Below, piece after piece: positions 7,473-15,692 of a DNA stretch of 42,415 nt; positions within the stretch are counted from its first letter, which is position 1, and every line of letters starts with the position of its first letter. The notes under the pieces are model-generated. The model did no database searches and was not told the origin of the DNA. It was given only the letters and a program-made list of their open reading frames with translations. A program made the position numbers and the translations under genes. The stretch is from positions 1 through 42,415 of the forward strand of contig CAJSZQ010000034.1 in the NCBI GenBank assembly GCA_910574185.1. Direction: 5' to 3'. This DNA is from Lachnospiraceae bacterium (GTDB taxonomy: Bacteria > Bacillota > Clostridia > Lachnospirales > Lachnospiraceae).

Positions 7473-8999
7473 TTGGAGCGGACAGGTAAGGTATGGCTGG
7501 CAGGAGCGGGTCCGGGAGACACAGGACTTCTGACGGTGAAGACGAAGAGATTACTTGGGAAAGCAGACGTAATCGTATACGATGCGCTGATTAGTTTGGA
7601 GATATTCGCTCAGATTCCTCCAGGAAAAGAATTGATTTATGTAGGGAAGCGCGCGGGGCGCCATACCTGTTCCCAGTCTGAGATTAACGAGACTCTTCTT
7701 CGGAAAGCAAAGGAGGGAAAGAGGGTTCTCCGGTTAAAAGGAGGAGATCCTTTTATTTTTGGAAGAGGCGGGGAAGAATTAGAGATTTTGGCGAAAGAGG
7801 GTATTCCATTTGAAGTTGTTCCGGGAGTTACCTCAGCGTCTGCAGCGGCGGCTTATGCAGGGATTCCTGTTACACATAGAGATTATGTATCTTCCTTACA
7901 TGTAATTACCGGACATGCAAGGAGAGATGGGGAGAGCAGAATCCAATATGAGCCTCTTGTGAAGGCAGGAGGAACGTTGGTATTTTTAATGGGGATTTCA
8001 GCCCTTGAGAATATTTGCGAGGGTTTGATAGACGCGGGAATGGACAGACAGATGCCGGCGGCGGTAATTGAGCAGGGAACTACCAGCAGACAGAGAAAAG
8101 TTATCGCGTCGGTGGAAACGATTGCAGCACAGGCAAGAGAGGAACGGATACAGGCTCCGGCAGTGATTGTGGTAGGACAGGTCTGCGGGTTAGAGAACGC
8201 TCTCTCATGGTCGGAGAAACGGCTCCTAGCGGGGAGACAGTTTTTGCTCACAAGGCCTGCGGAGCATCAGCCGGTCCTTGCAGGAAGATTGCGGGATATG
8301 GGGGCGCAGGTGATTGAAATGCCGACCATTCAGATAGCCCCAATTCAGGAAAATTCAGAGTTTGAGCGTGCATTAAGAAAGCAGATTGAAGATGAGAAAG
8401 AAAAATGGATGGTATTTACCAGCTCCATAGGAGTGAGAATCTTTTTTGAAAAGCTCAGTAAAAGCAATCTGGACATTCGGGATATTTTAAGAGGGCGGGT
8501 TAAGATTGCGGCGATTGGACGCGCAACGGAGAGGAAGCTTTTGGAGTATGGATGGAGAACCGATTTGGTTCCGGAGGAATACTGCGCCGGGGCTTTGGGA
8601 AGAGAGCTTGCGAAGAAGGCGGCGGGGAGAAGCAGCGTGCGGATTTTCCGCGCAAGAAATGGCTCTAAGGAGTTGCTTCCGCCATTATTTGAGCAGAGAC
8701 TTCACGTGGAGGATATTCCGATTTATGATACGGAACACCGGATTTATGATGAGGAATGCAATAAAATAAAGGAAGCCTTTGAAAAGAGGTATATTGATGC
8801 GGTGATATTTACCAGTGCGTCTACGGTCAGGGGATTTGTGGAGGCAATGGGAGATTTGGATTATACAAGATGCCGGGCTGTCTGCATTGGCAGACAGACC
8901 GCAAAGGAGGCGGCAAAGTATGGAATGGAGCTTCAGATAGCGAAGCAGGCGTCCATAGACAGTATGATAGAGCTGCTGGCGAGCTATTATGGGAACTGA
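7473..8999 (+). CDS. cobA-hemD: Fused uroporphyrinogen-III C-methyltransferase / uroporphyrinogen-III synthase
   Basis: The 508-residue protein is a two-domain fusion. Residues ~5-240 are a SAM-dependent SUMT (G-A-G-P-G-D-T-G-L-L-T near the start, L-K-G-G-D-P-F-I-F-G-R-G-G-E-E, G-V-T-S-A-S-A-A), which makes precorrin-2. Residues ~248-505 are HemD, which cyclises hydroxymethylbilane to uroporphyrinogen III (T-R-P-A-E near its start, V-F-T-S-S and I-F-T-S-A-S-T-V). The fusion is common in Clostridia and channels uro'gen III toward siroheme and corrins. The start is TTG 7473, supported by AAGGAGGT eight bases upstream. Confidence 0.95.
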   Translation: MERTGKVWLAGAGPGDTGLLTVKTKRLLGKADVIVYDALISLEIFAQIPPGKELIYVGKRAGRHTCSQSEINETLLRKAKEGKRVLRLKGGDPFIFGRGGEELEILAKEGIPFEVVPGVTSASAAAAYAGIPVTHRDYVSSLHVITGHARRDGESRIQYEPLVKAGGTLVFLMGISALENICEGLIDAGMDRQMPAAVIEQGTTSRQRKVIASVETIAAQAREERIQAPAVIVVGQVCGLENALSWSEKRLLAGRQFLLTRPAEHQPVLAGRLRDMGAQVIEMPTIQIAPIQENSEFERALRKQIEDEKEKWMVFTSSIGVRIFFEKLSKSNLDIRDILRGRVKIAAIGRATERKLLEYGWRTDLVPEEYCAGALGRELAKKAAGRSSVRIFRARNGSKELLPPLFEQRLHVEDIPIYDTEHRIYDEECNKIKEAFEKRYIDAVIFTSASTVRGFVEAMGDLDYTRCRAVCIGRQTAKEAAKYGMELQIAKQASIDSMIELLASYYGN

Positions 9000-9002
9000 A
9001 TA

Positions 9003-9833
9003 ATGAATAGGAAAAAAATTGTGAGAAAAAAGACTGCCATTCTGGTAGTAAGCTATGGCTGCAGCCATGAAAGGATGAGGGCAAAAACCATAGGCAGAAT
9101 TGAGGCAGATATACAAAAGGCATATCCAGAATATTTGATATCTCATGCCTGGACAAGCCAGATAATCCGCCGGAAGTGTTTCGAGCAGAAAAGGATTCGG
9201 ATTCCCGGAGTGAAAGAAGCAATGGAAGAACTTTTCAGGCGGGGGATTCAACAAGTGGTTGTTCAGCAAACTCATCTGCTGAATGGGCTGGAAAATAGAA
9301 GAATGATAGAAGATGTTGAGACATTTGCAGAGGATTTTTCACAGCTTATTATCGGCGCTCCGTTATTAGCATCTTATGAGGATAAGAGGAAGGTAATTCA
9401 TATAATTGAAGAAGAAATCCGGCTGAAAAATGGGGAAGCGCTGGCGCTGGTGGGACATGGATTAAAGGGCGGAGAGGAAGAGACGCTTGGAGAACTGGGT
9501 GCAATGTTTCGAGAACTGGGCTACGAGGATATTTTTCTGGGTAGTATGGAAGGGCAGCCGGATTTTCAGTCTGTGCTGGAGCGTATTAGAAGGCGAAATG
9601 CGAAGCACATTTTGCTGACGCCTTTTATGATTGCGGCAGGAAAACATGCGGAGAGAGATTTATGTGGAGAGAAGGATACTTCCTGGAAGAGCAGATTTGA
9701 GGAGGCCGGATTTTCTACAACCTGCATTTTGAAAGGATTAGGGGAGTATGAAGGGATTCGTCAGATTTTTGCAGAGCATGTGGAGGATTCCCTGAGAATC
9801 CTGAATAAACAGTCATTCGGAGCATATCTGTAG
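9003..9833 (+). CDS. cbiK: Sirohydrochlorin cobaltochelatase
   Basis: The 276-residue protein is of the CbiK class II chelatase type, which inserts Co2+ into sirohydrochlorin in the early-cobalt (anaerobic) B12 pathway. Visible marks are I-L-V-V-S-Y-G near the start, Q-Q-T-H-L-L in the middle, A-L-V-G-H-G (first metal-binding His) and P-F-M-I-A-A-G-K-H-A (second His). No signal peptide is seen, so it is cytoplasmic, unlike periplasmic CbiK forms. It begins three bases after cobA-hemD. Its presence argues that the operon feeds cobalamin, not only heme or siroheme. Confidence 0.9.
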   Translation: MNRKKIVRKKTAILVVSYGCSHERMRAKTIGRIEADIQKAYPEYLISHAWTSQIIRRKCFEQKRIRIPGVKEAMEELFRRGIQQVVVQQTHLLNGLENRRMIEDVETFAEDFSQLIIGAPLLASYEDKRKVIHIIEEEIRLKNGEALALVGHGLKGGEEETLGELGAMFRELGYEDIFLGSMEGQPDFQSVLERIRRRNAKHILLTPFMIAAGKHAERDLCGEKDTSWKSRFEEAGFSTTCILKGLGEYEGIRQIFAEHVEDSLRILNKQSFGAYL

Positions 9834-9959
9834 CTTGTCTGCATAAGGCTGCATTCCTTTCAATAATTTGCCGGTTTGATAATCATCCGGAAAATATAAT
9901 AAGAAGAATTTATACAACTATTTATGTGCAAAAGCAGATTTGACAGGAGGGATAGAAGT

Positions 9960-10937
9960 ATGAGAATAAGGCCAAGAAGGTTACGTTATGGGGAAACCCT
10001 TAGAAAAATGGTGCGGGAGACGCGTATGGACGTGTCTTCTTTGATTTATCCGATTTTTGTAAAAGAGGGAACGGGCATTATGGAGGAGATTCCGACAATG
10101 CCTGGTCAATATCGTTATAGTGTGGACACAATGGGAAAGAAATTAGAAGAGTTATTGCGTGTGGGAGTTTCTGCCGTTATGTTTTTTGGGATTCCAGGTT
10201 ATAAGGATGAGATAGGGAGCGGAGCATATGCAGAGGATGGGATTATTCAGAAGGCTCTTGCACAGGCGAAAAAAGAATATCCGGAGTTATACCGAATTAC
10301 CGATGTATGTATGTGCGAATATACCTCTCATGGTCATTGCGGCGTGCTCTGCGGTCAGGATGTGGACAATGACGAGACGTTGAAGCTTCTGGCGAAGACT
10401 GCCCTGTCCCATGTACAGGCGGGGGCGGATATGGTGGCGCCTTCTGATATGATGGATGGAAGAGTGGCGGCAATTCGCGGTCTGCTGGATGAAAAAGGCT
10501 ACGGTACTATACCGATTATGTCCTATGCAGTTAAATATGCTTCCGCCTTTTACGGACCTTTCCGAGATGCGGCAGGTTCAGCGCCGGCTTTTGGTGACAG
10601 GAAAGGTTATCAGATGGATTATCACAACAGTAGAGAAGGCATCAAAGAGGCGATTCTGGATGTCCAGGAGGGAGCAGATATCATAATGGTGAAACCAGCT
10701 ATGGCATATCTGGATATGGTAGCGAAAATTAAAGATACGGTAAATGTTCCCGTTGCGGCCTATAGCGTCAGCGGAGAATATGCCATGATAAAGGCCGGGG
10801 CAAAGCTTGGCTATATCGATGAAGAGAAGGTTATCTGTGAAACGGCCGCCTCTGCATTTCGTGCCGGCTGTGGTATTTACCTGACCTACTTTGCTGAAGA
10901 GGTTGCAAGGTTTATGCAGGAAGGAAAGATTGGATAA
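9960..10937 (+). CDS. hemB: Porphobilinogen synthase (5-aminolevulinate dehydratase)
   Basis: The 325-residue enzyme condenses two 5-aminolevulinates to porphobilinogen. Active-site lysines are in M-S-Y-A-V-K-Y-A-S and I-M-V-K-P-A-M-A-Y-L-D. C-M-C-E-Y-T-S-H-G-H-C-G is the Cys-rich zinc-binding segment, so this is the Zn-dependent type. ATG 9960 fits the family length and has AGGAGGG nearby; an in-frame ATG at 9924 lacks a good RBS. A 126-bp gap separates it from cbiK, leaving room for an internal promoter. Confidence 0.95.
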   Translation: MRIRPRRLRYGETLRKMVRETRMDVSSLIYPIFVKEGTGIMEEIPTMPGQYRYSVDTMGKKLEELLRVGVSAVMFFGIPGYKDEIGSGAYAEDGIIQKALAQAKKEYPELYRITDVCMCEYTSHGHCGVLCGQDVDNDETLKLLAKTALSHVQAGADMVAPSDMMDGRVAAIRGLLDEKGYGTIPIMSYAVKYASAFYGPFRDAAGSAPAFGDRKGYQMDYHNSREGIKEAILDVQEGADIIMVKPAMAYLDMVAKIKDTVNVPVAAYSVSGEYAMIKAGAKLGYIDEEKVICETAASAFRAGCGIYLTYFAEEVARFMQEGKIG

Positions 10938-10940
10938 AAG

Positions 10941-11393
10941 ATGAAGCATAAGTATTTTCCGTTGTATGTGGATATCAGCAAGAAGAATATCTTAGTAGTG
11001 GGAGCCGGCAAGATAGCTCTGAGGAGGGTTCAGACTCTGCTGAAATTCGAGAGTACTATTACGGTTGTGGGAAAAGAAATTCATCCGGCGATATGGTCTT
11101 TTGCTGATGAAACGGATTGTATCAGGGTTATTCAGAGACAGTACGAGACGGCGGATTTGGCGGGCAGGGACATGGTATTAGCCTGTACGGATTCCAGGGA
11201 AGTGAATAGAGAAATTGTAAAAGTCTGCCGGAATAAAGGGATTTTTGTTAATGCGGCGGATGATAAGGAACTGTGTGATTTTTATTTTCCATCTGTGATT
11301 ATAAAGGATGAAGTGGTGATTGGAATTAATGCGGGCGGAGGAAATCACCGTTTAGTAAAAGAGACGAGAAAGCGGCTGGAGAATCACATATAG
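10941..11393 (+). CDS. Precorrin-2 dehydrogenase (SirC/CysG-N/Met8 type)
   Basis: The 150-residue protein has an NAD-binding Rossmann start (I-L-V-V-G-A-G-K-I-A-L-R-R) and the family pattern V-N-A-A-D-D-K-E-L-C-D-F-Y-F-P. It would oxidise precorrin-2 from CobA to sirohydrochlorin, the substrate of CbiK. At 150 residues it lacks most of the C-terminal chelatase region of Met8/CysG, so it is likely a dehydrogenase only, with CbiK supplying chelation. It starts three bases after hemB and is the last gene of the operon. Confidence 0.87.
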   Translation: MKHKYFPLYVDISKKNILVVGAGKIALRRVQTLLKFESTITVVGKEIHPAIWSFADETDCIRVIQRQYETADLAGRDMVLACTDSREVNREIVKVCRNKGIFVNAADDKELCDFYFPSVIIKDEVVIGINAGGGNHRLVKETRKRLENHI

Positions 11394-11430
11394 AAAGCGA
11401 ACTCCACTACGAATAAAAATTTTTATATGT

Positions 11431-11465
11431 TATAATAGAAACACGACAGACTGATGTCGTGTTTC
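11431..11465 (+). promoter_or_regulatory. -10 box followed by a perfect 11-bp inverted repeat
   Basis: TATAAT at 11431-11436 is followed at once by GAAACACGACA (11438-11448) and its perfect complement TGTCGTGTTTC (11455-11465) with a 6-base spacer. The repeat would cover the transcription start of the WYL-regulator operon, so it is either its operator or a hairpin at the mRNA 5' end. It could also end the hem transcript, though the T run after it is poor. Confidence 0.6.
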
Positions 11466-11504
11466 TTGTGTTATGATGTGGTTGACGGCAGCGGAGGAAT
11501 GGGA

Positions 11505-12434
11505 ATGAAGATTGACAGGATGATTGGGATTTTATCGGTTTTGCTGCAGAAGGACACAGTTACAGCTCCTTATCTGGCAGAACAGTTTGAGGTTTCAAGG
11601 AGGACGATTAATCGGGATATTGAAGATTTGTGTAGGGCGGGAATCCCCATTGTGACCATGCAGGGGGCGAAAGGCGGGATTTCCATTATGGAAAATTATA
11701 AGATAGAGAGAACGCTTCTGACCAACAGGGAAATGCAGGATATATTGGCGGGATTACGGAGTTTGGACAGCATCAACGGAACCAGTCGTTATGGTCAGCT
11801 GATGGAGAAGCTTCTGGCAGGATCTTCGGATTTTATGACCGGAAATCAATCGGTGTTGATTGACCTTTCTTCCTGGTATAAGGATTCCCTTGCTCCGAAG
11901 ATTGAGCTGATTCGAGACGGAATTGAGCGGGGAGTCCTGCTGGAATTTCGCTATTATTCACCAAAAGGAACTGCAGAAAGAAGTATCGAGCCTTACTACC
12001 TGATTTTTCGCTGGTCCAGTTGGTATGTGTGGGGATGGTGTATTGACCGTAAAGATTTCCGGCTGTTTAAGCTCAATCGTATGGATAAGCTAGCGTTATC
12101 CGGGGAGACTTTCTGTAAACGGGCGGTTCCCCTTCCAGATTTGAATACGGAGCAGATTTTTCCAGGAGGCATACAGGTGAAGGCAGTATTCGAGCCAGAG
12201 TGCAGATGGCGTCTGGTGGAGGAATTTGGAGCGGATTGCTTTGAAGAACAGCCGGACGGACGACTGTTGTTTCAGGCGGATTACACGAATAAAGAGAATC
12301 TGATGACCTGGCTGATGACGTTTCAGGATAAGATGGTACTATTGGAGCCGAAGGAGATAAGAATAGAGTTATCTGATATGCTGGAGCGTATGCTGAAACG
12401 AAATCGGTCTGCCGACAGGGAATCAGACTTGTGA
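11505..12434 (+). CDS. WYL-domain transcriptional regulator (DeoR-like HTH)
   Basis: The 309-residue protein begins with an HTH_11/DeoR-type winged helix (V-T-A-P-Y-L-A-E-Q-F-E-V-S-R-R-T-I-N-R-D, residues ~18-40). It continues with a WYL ligand-binding domain at about 135-215 (Y-L-I-F-R-W-S-S-W-Y-V-W-G-W) and a C-terminal WCX-like region. This is the YafY/YobV class. ATG 11505 fits GGAGG seven bases upstream. The two genes behind it encode YjbR- and GyrI-like proteins, a set often seen behind such regulators in Firmicutes; it probably controls them and itself through the inverted repeat at 11438-11465. Confidence 0.88.
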   Translation: MKIDRMIGILSVLLQKDTVTAPYLAEQFEVSRRTINRDIEDLCRAGIPIVTMQGAKGGISIMENYKIERTLLTNREMQDILAGLRSLDSINGTSRYGQLMEKLLAGSSDFMTGNQSVLIDLSSWYKDSLAPKIELIRDGIERGVLLEFRYYSPKGTAERSIEPYYLIFRWSSWYVWGWCIDRKDFRLFKLNRMDKLALSGETFCKRAVPLPDLNTEQIFPGGIQVKAVFEPECRWRLVEEFGADCFEEQPDGRLLFQADYTNKENLMTWLMTFQDKMVLLEPKEIRIELSDMLERMLKRNRSADRESDL

Positions 12435-12501
12435 AAAGCAAAGTGTTTTGAGAACAGAAAGCGAATATGAGGATGTGAGAGAAGATGAAGGAGGAAATAA
12501 T

Positions 12502-12876
12502 ATGCGCTATACATGGCTTGACGAGTATGTAATGAGCAAAAAAGGAGTAACAAAGGATTTGCAGGAGAGCTGGAATTGGATTCGATATCATATCGGAGGC
12601 AAGATGTTTGCGGCGGTATGTTTGGATGATGAGGATAAGCCCTATTACATCAATCTGAAGTTAGAACCCATGGAGGGGGCTTTTTTAAGAGAACAGTATG
12701 AAGATATTATACCCGGATATTATTCCAATAAGATTCACTGGAATTCTGTAAAGCCGGATGGGGAAGTGCCTGACGAGCTGTTGAAAAACTTGTTGGATAA
12801 ATCCTATCAGCTTGTGTTTGACGGGCTTACAAAAAAGAAACAGAAAGAGATTTTGGAAAATAGTGAACAGAGCTGA
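12502..12876 (+). CDS. MmcQ/YjbR family protein
   Basis: The 124-residue protein matches the YjbR (DUF419) family, a CyaY-like fold with a proposed double-stranded DNA-binding role but no settled function. Family features are Y-V-M-S-K-K-G-V near the start, the central G-K-M-F-A-A-V and Y-Y-S-N-K-I-H-W-N-S-V near residue 80. ATG 12502 was chosen because AAGGAGG lies seven bases upstream. It sits between the WYL regulator and the GyrI-like gene, in the same transcript. Confidence 0.85.
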   Translation: MRYTWLDEYVMSKKGVTKDLQESWNWIRYHIGGKMFAAVCLDDEDKPYYINLKLEPMEGAFLREQYEDIIPGYYSNKIHWNSVKPDGEVPDELLKNLLDKSYQLVFDGLTKKKQKEILENSEQS

Positions 12877-12922
12877 CAGATTAACAGTTATTTACGAAGA
12901 ATATTGAAAGGTAGTAGAAAAG

Positions 12923-13555
12923 ATGTCATTTGATTACAAGAAAGAATACAAAGAGTTTTATCTTCCGCCGAAAAAGCCGGGACTGATAGAGATACCGGAA
13001 ATGACTTATATCGCGGTTCAGGGAAAAGGCGATCCCAATGAGCCGGAGGGAGAGTATAAGGCGGCTATGCAGTTACTATATGGAATTGCTTTTACCGTTA
13101 AAATGAGTTATAAAGGAAGCAAAAAGATTGAAGGGTATTTTCCTTATGTGGTGCCGCCGTTGGAAGGACTGTGGCGGCAGCGGGGCAAAGAGGGAGTTGA
13201 CTATGCTCATAAAGAGAGTTTTGAATGGCTGTCCATGATACGGTTACCGGAATTTGTAACCAAAGAGATTTTTGACTGGGCGATTGGTGAAGCTTCAGAG
13301 AAAAAGAAAGGAGATTTTTCTAAAGTTCAGTTCTTTTCTTACAATGAGGGTCTCTGTGTACAGTGTATGCACATAGGGAGCTACGATGCAGAGCCGGAGA
13401 CTATTATGCGGATGGAGGACTATATGAAGAAACAGGGATACGAGGCAGACTTTACCGATAACCGGTTTCATCATGAAATCTATCTCAGCGACCCAAGGCG
13501 GACCAAAGAAGAACGGCTCCGCACAGTAATCCGCCATCCGGTAAGACAAATATAA
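12923..13555 (+). CDS. GyrI-like small-molecule-binding domain protein
   Basis: The 210-residue soluble protein has the GyrI/SOUL-like effector-binding fold: P-E-M-T-Y-I-A-V-Q-G-K-G-D near the start and a later I-G-S-Y-D-A-E-P-E-T-I. H-H-E-I-Y-L-S-D-P-R-R near the end is typical of the stand-alone YdeE-like subfamily. Such proteins bind hydrophobic or cationic small molecules and some hydrolyse cyclopropanoid toxins. No DNA-binding domain is present, so it is not itself a regulator. It ends the WYL operon; the next genes are convergent. Confidence 0.85.
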   Translation: MSFDYKKEYKEFYLPPKKPGLIEIPEMTYIAVQGKGDPNEPEGEYKAAMQLLYGIAFTVKMSYKGSKKIEGYFPYVVPPLEGLWRQRGKEGVDYAHKESFEWLSMIRLPEFVTKEIFDWAIGEASEKKKGDFSKVQFFSYNEGLCVQCMHIGSYDAEPETIMRMEDYMKKQGYEADFTDNRFHHEIYLSDPRRTKEERLRTVIRHPVRQI

Positions 13556-13656
13556 TATAGTCCCGCGAAGCGCTTTATCGCTTTGGTGAAGTATTTCAGC
13601 GCCTTTTTACGAATATCCGAAACAGCGCAGGAACTGTCGCAGGGCTTGGTATAGAG

Positions 13657-13974
13657 TTATAGGATATATGCTGCTGCCGTTTCACAGATAAATACTACTG
13701 CGCAGCACAACACTGCGATACCAATCATATTCATGCCCTTCCACGCGGCTGCGATTCCGGCAATTAATGCGAGGATTCCTGCAAGGGGAATCCGGGGCGC
13801 CGTAACAATTGCAGGAAAAGTCATCACTGCAAGGGTTACATAGGGAACATAGTAAAGAAATGAACGAATAAAGGGATTCTTAATCTTTCCGCGGATTAAA
13901 GTCAGCGGCAGTACGCGGATTAGGCAGGATACGAAAGCCGCAACCAGTATGTACAAGTAAATATTATGCGTCAT
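13657..13974 (-). CDS. azlD: AzlD-family branched-chain amino acid exporter subunit
   Basis: The 105-residue membrane protein has about three hydrophobic helices, with R-V-L-P-L-T-L after the first, as in AzlD. AzlD is the small partner of AzlC in exporters of branched-chain amino acids and their analogues. It follows azlC by 34 bases on the minus strand. GGAGGCGCC precedes its ATG. It is the last gene of the leftward yfcE-azlC-azlD unit. Confidence 0.87.
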   Translation of the reverse strand: MTHNIYLYILVAAFVSCLIRVLPLTLIRGKIKNPFIRSFLYYVPYVTLAVMTFPAIVTAPRIPLAGILALIAGIAAAWKGMNMIGIAVLCCAVVFICETAAAYIL

Positions 13975-14008
13975 ATTCAGGCGCCTCCTTTGGATGTATT
14001 TTTATTTC

Positions 14009-14725
14009 TTACGTTTCATCTGCTTCTTCCTTCACAGGGAAGAAAAAAGCGGCTAGTCCGGCAATGAGTACTGTCAGGAGACTGATTTTCATACTGTCGG
14101 ACATTTGAGCAAAAAGGGAAATTCTGGATACGAGAAAACTTGCGAAAAAGCTTATTATTACTACGCCGCCCACAATCTTATTATTCTTGGATACAGGGGT
14201 TATGATTGCCACAAACATGCCGTACAGCGCAACGCTTAATGCGCTGACCAAAGACGCAGGCAGGATATTGCCCGCCACGATTCCAAGCGCGGTACCGAGA
14301 GACCAGCCGGGGAGGGCAATGGCCATAGCTCCATAATTATAGTAAGGATTCAGAGCGCCAGGTCTGCCAATGCTGATTCCGAAGATTTCATCTGTAATCC
14401 CAAATCCTACGAGAAGGCGGTGAAATAAGGAAGTGCCAGAATCAAATTTCTGACTTAAGGCGCAGCTCATAAGCATATATCGAATGTTGGTTACCAGAAT
14501 TACAAACGCCATCTCAAGATAGGGTGCATTTGCTATGATTACAGTAAATTCTGCGTATTCTCCGGCAGAAGCGTGGTTCAACATGCTGGATAAAAAGCCT
14601 TGAAAGGGATTCAGTCCTGCCTTTTTCGCTACAATCCCCAGAGAAAAGGCTACTGCGAAGTATCCAAGTGCAATAGGAAATCCGTCCCGGATTCCATTGA
14701 AAAAAGCATTTTTATTTCGGTTCAT
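14009..14725 (-). CDS. azlC: AzlC-family branched-chain amino acid exporter, large subunit
   Basis: The 238-residue protein has about six or seven membrane segments and the AzlC hallmark G-F-P-I-A-L-G-Y-F-A-V-A-F-S-L-G near the start. H-A-S-A-G-E-Y-A-E-F follows, with G-I-T-D-E-I-F-G in the middle. With AzlD it should form an inner-membrane exporter of branched-chain amino acids. Its start overlaps the end of yfcE by 14 bases, so the two are translationally linked. Confidence 0.9.
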   Translation of the reverse strand: MNRNKNAFFNGIRDGFPIALGYFAVAFSLGIVAKKAGLNPFQGFLSSMLNHASAGEYAEFTVIIANAPYLEMAFVILVTNIRYMLMSCALSQKFDSGTSLFHRLLVGFGITDEIFGISIGRPGALNPYYNYGAMAIALPGWSLGTALGIVAGNILPASLVSALSVALYGMFVAIITPVSKNNKIVGGVVIISFFASFLVSRISLFAQMSDSMKISLLTVLIAGLAAFFFPVKEEADET

Positions 14726-15281
14726 TTTCTGTCACTCCAAATAATCTTTTGTTCAAGTACGGTTTTCCGTTTAAATCTTTCCAAGTAAATATCCCGTTTT
14801 CTAACATCATATAGCTGCGTGCGCTGCCGTTTTTCGGAATGGAAACGGAGCCTGGATTCAGATAGTATTTACCGTCAAATTCCTCTACGGCCGGAATATG
14901 GGTATGACCATGAAGCAGGATATCTCCTTTTTTCAGCATAGGAGGGTTACTGATGTTGTGGTGATGACCATGAGTGGCAAATATCAGGCGCCCTTGTTCA
15001 TACAGAATGCAGTAATCTGCCATAATCGGGAATTCCAACACCATCTGGTCCACTTCAGTATCGCAATTTCCACGGACGCACAGGATATCTTCCTTCATAT
15101 TATTCAGAAGGTTTATCACTTCCTTAGGAGAGTAACCTTCAGGGATATTATTTCTTGGACCATGGTAGAGAATGTCTCCAAGAAGCAGAAGACGGTCCGG
15201 TTGCTCTGTTTTATACCTTTCGAGAAGCATACGAAGATAATGAGCGCTGCCATGGATATCTGATGCAATCATGAATTTCAT
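14712..15281 (-). CDS. yfcE: YfcE-type metallophosphoesterase
   Basis: The 189-residue calcineurin-like phosphodiesterase keeps the metal-binding motifs D-I-H-G (residues ~8-11), L-L-G-D-I-L-Y-H-G-P, V-R-G-N-C-D, T-H-G-H and H-G-H-T-H. The set matches the YfcE family, which hydrolyses phosphodiesters in vitro; the physiological substrate is unknown. It leads the azlC-azlD operon with a 14-base overlap, which probably reflects shared transcription rather than shared function. Confidence 0.9.
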   Translation of the reverse strand: MKFMIASDIHGSAHYLRMLLERYKTEQPDRLLLLGDILYHGPRNNIPEGYSPKEVINLLNNMKEDILCVRGNCDTEVDQMVLEFPIMADYCILYEQGRLIFATHGHHHNISNPPMLKKGDILLHGHTHIPAVEEFDGKYYLNPGSVSIPKNGSARSYMMLENGIFTWKDLNGKPYLNKRLFGVTENEPK

Positions 15282-15692
15282 TGGTAAAAATCCTTTCTGT
15301 TTTTATAAAATAAAAATGTATTGTGTAATTTTATGTGGTCTGCGCAGATGAAGAAACGGCGTTCGTTATCTGCCATCAAATAGTATAGCTTGTCTTTGGT
15401 GGAGATTCAAGTGTTTGTAAAGTGGTTTGTTAGTACTGTAGTGAACTTTTTGCAACAGTTCACACGTCACCTGCCGGACGCGGGTTGAATGATAATTTCA
15501 GTCGTTGGCGGGAGTAATGACATATAGAATATAATTTCAAAAAGATTTCTCTAAAAATAGTATTTACACTTATTTTCAGTATCAGAAACTTGTATTCTAT
15601 CATGAAGGGAAATATAATACAGTTATAAGTACTTAGAGATTTACGATTCATAGTGAACGGTAATTATTGAAAAATTCCTGGGAGTTGACAAT
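15282..15692. other. Divergent intergenic region between yfcE and the SorC-type regulator
   Basis: This 411-bp region has no convincing gene. It holds the sorC promoter (15590-15618), a short inverted repeat GTGAAC...GTTCAC near 15443-15463 and a GCAGAT...ATCTGC repeat near 15344-15377. Only the promoter can be assigned with any confidence. Confidence 0.5.
15590..15618 (+). promoter_or_regulatory. Promoter of the sorC-type operon
   Basis: TTGTAT (15590-15595) and TATAAT (15613-15618) are separated by exactly 17 bases, giving a leader of about 70 bases before the start codon at 15693. Confidence 0.65.

Noticed and set aside
10941..11393. Glutamyl-tRNA reductase (hemA) fragment
   Set aside because: The protein is a precorrin-2 dehydrogenase by its Rossmann start and N-A-A-D-D motif; no HemA catalytic Cys region is present.
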